64,000 nt of DNA, from NCBI RefSeq assembly GCF_008802355.1, contig NZ_VZRA01000001.1, positions 380,980 to 444,979 on the forward strand, written 5' to 3'. Under the pieces are notes generated by a model that was given only the letters and a program-made list of their open reading frames with translations, did not search any database and was not told the DNA's origin. Both the position numbers and the translations under genes were made by a program. Source of the DNA: Oryzomonas sagensis. Its GTDB lineage: Bacteria; Desulfobacterota; Desulfuromonadia; Geobacterales; Pseudopelobacteraceae. This document shows, piece by piece, positions 62,579 through 64,000 of this stretch (its first letter is position 1; each line of letters starts with the position of its first letter).

Positions 62579-64000
62579 ATGTACAATAAGCGCAGAATAA
62601 TGGTGTTCCTGTGCGATGTTTTTCTCGTCAGCACCTCACTCTGCCTGGCATTCCTGCTCCGTTTCGATTTTTCCATTCCGCCCCAGGAACTCCACCTCTT
62701 CCGGGAGTGTCTGCTCGTCGTGCTGGTAGTCAAACCGCTGGTTTTCATCTCCATCGGCTTCTATAAGAGCATGTGGCGCTACGCATCCCTGCAGGATGGC
62801 ATTGAGATATTCAAAGCTGTCACCCTCTCCTCCATTCTTTCGATATTTGCGGTCGTCTTCTTCAGACAGTTCGCCCCGGTCCCCCGTTCCATTTTTCTGC
62901 TCGACTGGTTTCTGCTTCTTTCCTTTGTCGCCGCCAGCAGGCTTTTATGGCGCATCTATCGGGAAAGCTACGTCCTTGGCAAAAACTGCGAGGGGCCGCG
63001 CACCCTTATTGTTGGCGCCGGAGAGGCCGGCAGCATGCTGCTCAAGGAGATTCGGCGGCACCCCCACACGGCCTATAACGTGGTCGGCTTTGTTGACGAC
63101 GATCCCGAGAAGAAAGGCATGAAGCTACACGGCATCCCGGTACTGGGAGCGACGAGACACCTGAAGGCCCTGATCCGCATGAATGATGTCGAAGACGTGA
63201 TCATTGCCATGCCCTCGGCCGGCGGGAAGATAATCCGCGAGATCGTCAGCTCGTACCAGAATGCCCATGTGACGTTCAGGACCCTGCCCAGCATCGGCGA
63301 GTTGATTGACGGAAAACTTTCGGTATCCCAGATCAAGAAGGTGGATATCGAGGACCTGTTGGGGAGAGAGCCGGTTGTGCTGGACAGGGGGCTCATCGGC
63401 AACTACCTGACCGGCAGGCACGTTCTGGTTACCGGCGCGGCCGGAAGTATCGGCAGCGAAATATGCCGCCAGGTAGCACACTTCAAGCCGGCCAAACTTA
63501 TCATGCTCGAACAGGCGGAGACTCCGCTTTACAAGATCGAAATGGAGCTTGCCGCAAACTTTCCAGACCTACGGTTACTTCCGCTTATTGCCGATGTTCG
63601 GGACCGGGACAAGGTCGGGGCCATATTTGAGGAGTTCGCGCCCGACGTGGTGTTCCACGCCGCAGCGTACAAGCACGTGCCGATGATGGAATACAACCCG
63701 GCCCAGGGAGTGCTCAACAATATATTCGGTTCCAAGAATGTCGCCGACGCGGCCCACAGGCATAACGTCAAGAACTTTGTCATGATCTCCACCGACAAGG
63801 CGGTCAACCCGACCAACGTGATGGGGGCCACCAAGAGGGCTGCTGAGATCTACATCCAGGCGCTCTCCCGCATCAGCGCCACCAAGTTCACAACGGTCCG
63901 CTTCGGCAACGTGCTGGGGAGCAATGGGAGTGTGATCCCGCTCTTCAAGGAGCAGATTGCCAAAGGCGGCCCGGTGACCGTTACCGATAAGCGGGTGATT
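62579..64000 (+). CDS. Polysaccharide biosynthesis dehydratase, WbpM/CapD/FlaA1 type (truncated by window edge)
   Basis: At least 474 residues, running off the right edge. About four N-terminal membrane helices (1-120), a Rossmann-like CoA-binding domain (VGAGEAGS near 145), then the dehydratase SDR domain with TGAAGSIG and the STDKAVNPTNVMGATK active-site region, where Met takes the usual Tyr place. WbpM-type enzymes are membrane-anchored UDP-GlcNAc 4,6-dehydratases that make UDP-4-keto-6-deoxy sugars. The start ATG 62579 is one base after the previous stop. Confidence 0.9.
   Translation, partial: MYNKRRIMVFLCDVFLVSTSLCLAFLLRFDFSIPPQELHLFRECLLVVLVVKPLVFISIGFYKSMWRYASLQDGIEIFKAVTLSSILSIFAVVFFRQFAPVPRSIFLLDWFLLLSFVAASRLLWRIYRESYVLGKNCEGPRTLIVGAGEAGSMLLKEIRRHPHTAYNVVGFVDDDPEKKGMKLHGIPVLGATRHLKALIRMNDVEDVIIAMPSAGGKIIREIVSSYQNAHVTFRTLPSIGELIDGKLSVSQIKKVDIEDLLGREPVVLDRGLIGNYLTGRHVLVTGAAGSIGSEICRQVAHFKPAKLIMLEQAETPLYKIEMELAANFPDLRLLPLIADVRDRDKVGAIFEEFAPDVVFHAAAYKHVPMMEYNPAQGVLNNIFGSKNVADAAHRHNVKNFVMISTDKAVNPTNVMGATKRAAEIYIQALSRISATKFTTVRFGNVLGSNGSVIPLFKEQIAKGGPVTVTDKRVI

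Overview
The window looks like chromosomal DNA of a Geobacter-type deltaproteobacterium (Desulfuromonadota/Geobacteraceae). The evidence is the GC-rich coding, a HybS-HybA-HybB-HybL uptake hydrogenase next to an MvhGAD-HdrA hydrogenase, extensive sigma-54 and two-component control, and a protein with the CFI-box C-terminal sorting motif. This assignment is an inference from gene content, because no rRNA or other marker gene is present.

Layout. 0-7.7 kb: a secreted metalloprotease-like protein, then an HlyD adaptor, a double-ATPase ABC protein and two ABC-2 permeases (a YbhGFSR-type exporter). The exporter genes are interrupted by two copies of an inverted-repeat element. 7.7-11.3 kb, minus strand: a small unknown protein, a cache/HAMP sensor kinase and a sigma-54 response regulator. 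They are divergent from 11.6-17.4 kb, a periplasmic membrane-bound [NiFe] hydrogenase operon that begins with a textbook -24/-12 promoter. 17.8-23.5 kb: a cytoplasmic Mvh-type [NiFe] hydrogenase with its own maturation protease, HdrA and MvhD, then a TusA-like protein and a strong terminator. 23.5-29.8 kb: a di-iron/beta-lactamase-fold protein, a cupin, a SulP transporter, a YdcZ-like permease, a DUF2062 protein and a PiT/DUF47 phosphate transport pair. 30.0-33.6 kb: UppP, RadC, Tag and GlgC. 34.0-35.9 kb: a MarR regulator with a HemY-type protoporphyrinogen oxidase. 36.0-38.1 kb: a Tat-exported metallophosphatase followed by a 56-residue TatA. 38.3-45.1 kb: a CbpA-like chaperone, an orphan kinase, a porin-like protein with GlnK and AmtB behind a sigma-54 promoter, a Rieske protein and cardiolipin synthase.

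45.2-64.0 kb is an O-antigen/surface polysaccharide locus running off the right edge. It carries pathways for UDP-glucuronate/galacturonate, UDP-GalNAcA (WbpO/WbpP type) and UDP-L-FucNAc (FnlA-FnlB-FnlC with WbuB). It also has a flippase, a polymerase, glycosyltransferases, an asparagine-synthase-like amidotransferase, a WecA-like initiator and a WbpM/CapD-like dehydratase. Its middle part (about 48.9-53.7 kb) is strikingly AT-rich. It also holds two broken genes: the 3' end of a GDP-mannose dehydratase gene (about 45.27-45.47 kb) and an internally deleted epimerase (61.33-61.59 kb). Both suggest past replacement of the locus.

The genes suggest an anaerobe that takes up hydrogen at the membrane, into the quinone pool through HybB, and in the cytoplasm, into an HdrA-type flavin/FeS relay. 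It senses nitrogen status through GlnK/AmtB and remodels its cell surface. I found no tRNA, rRNA, CRISPR array or intact insertion sequence.
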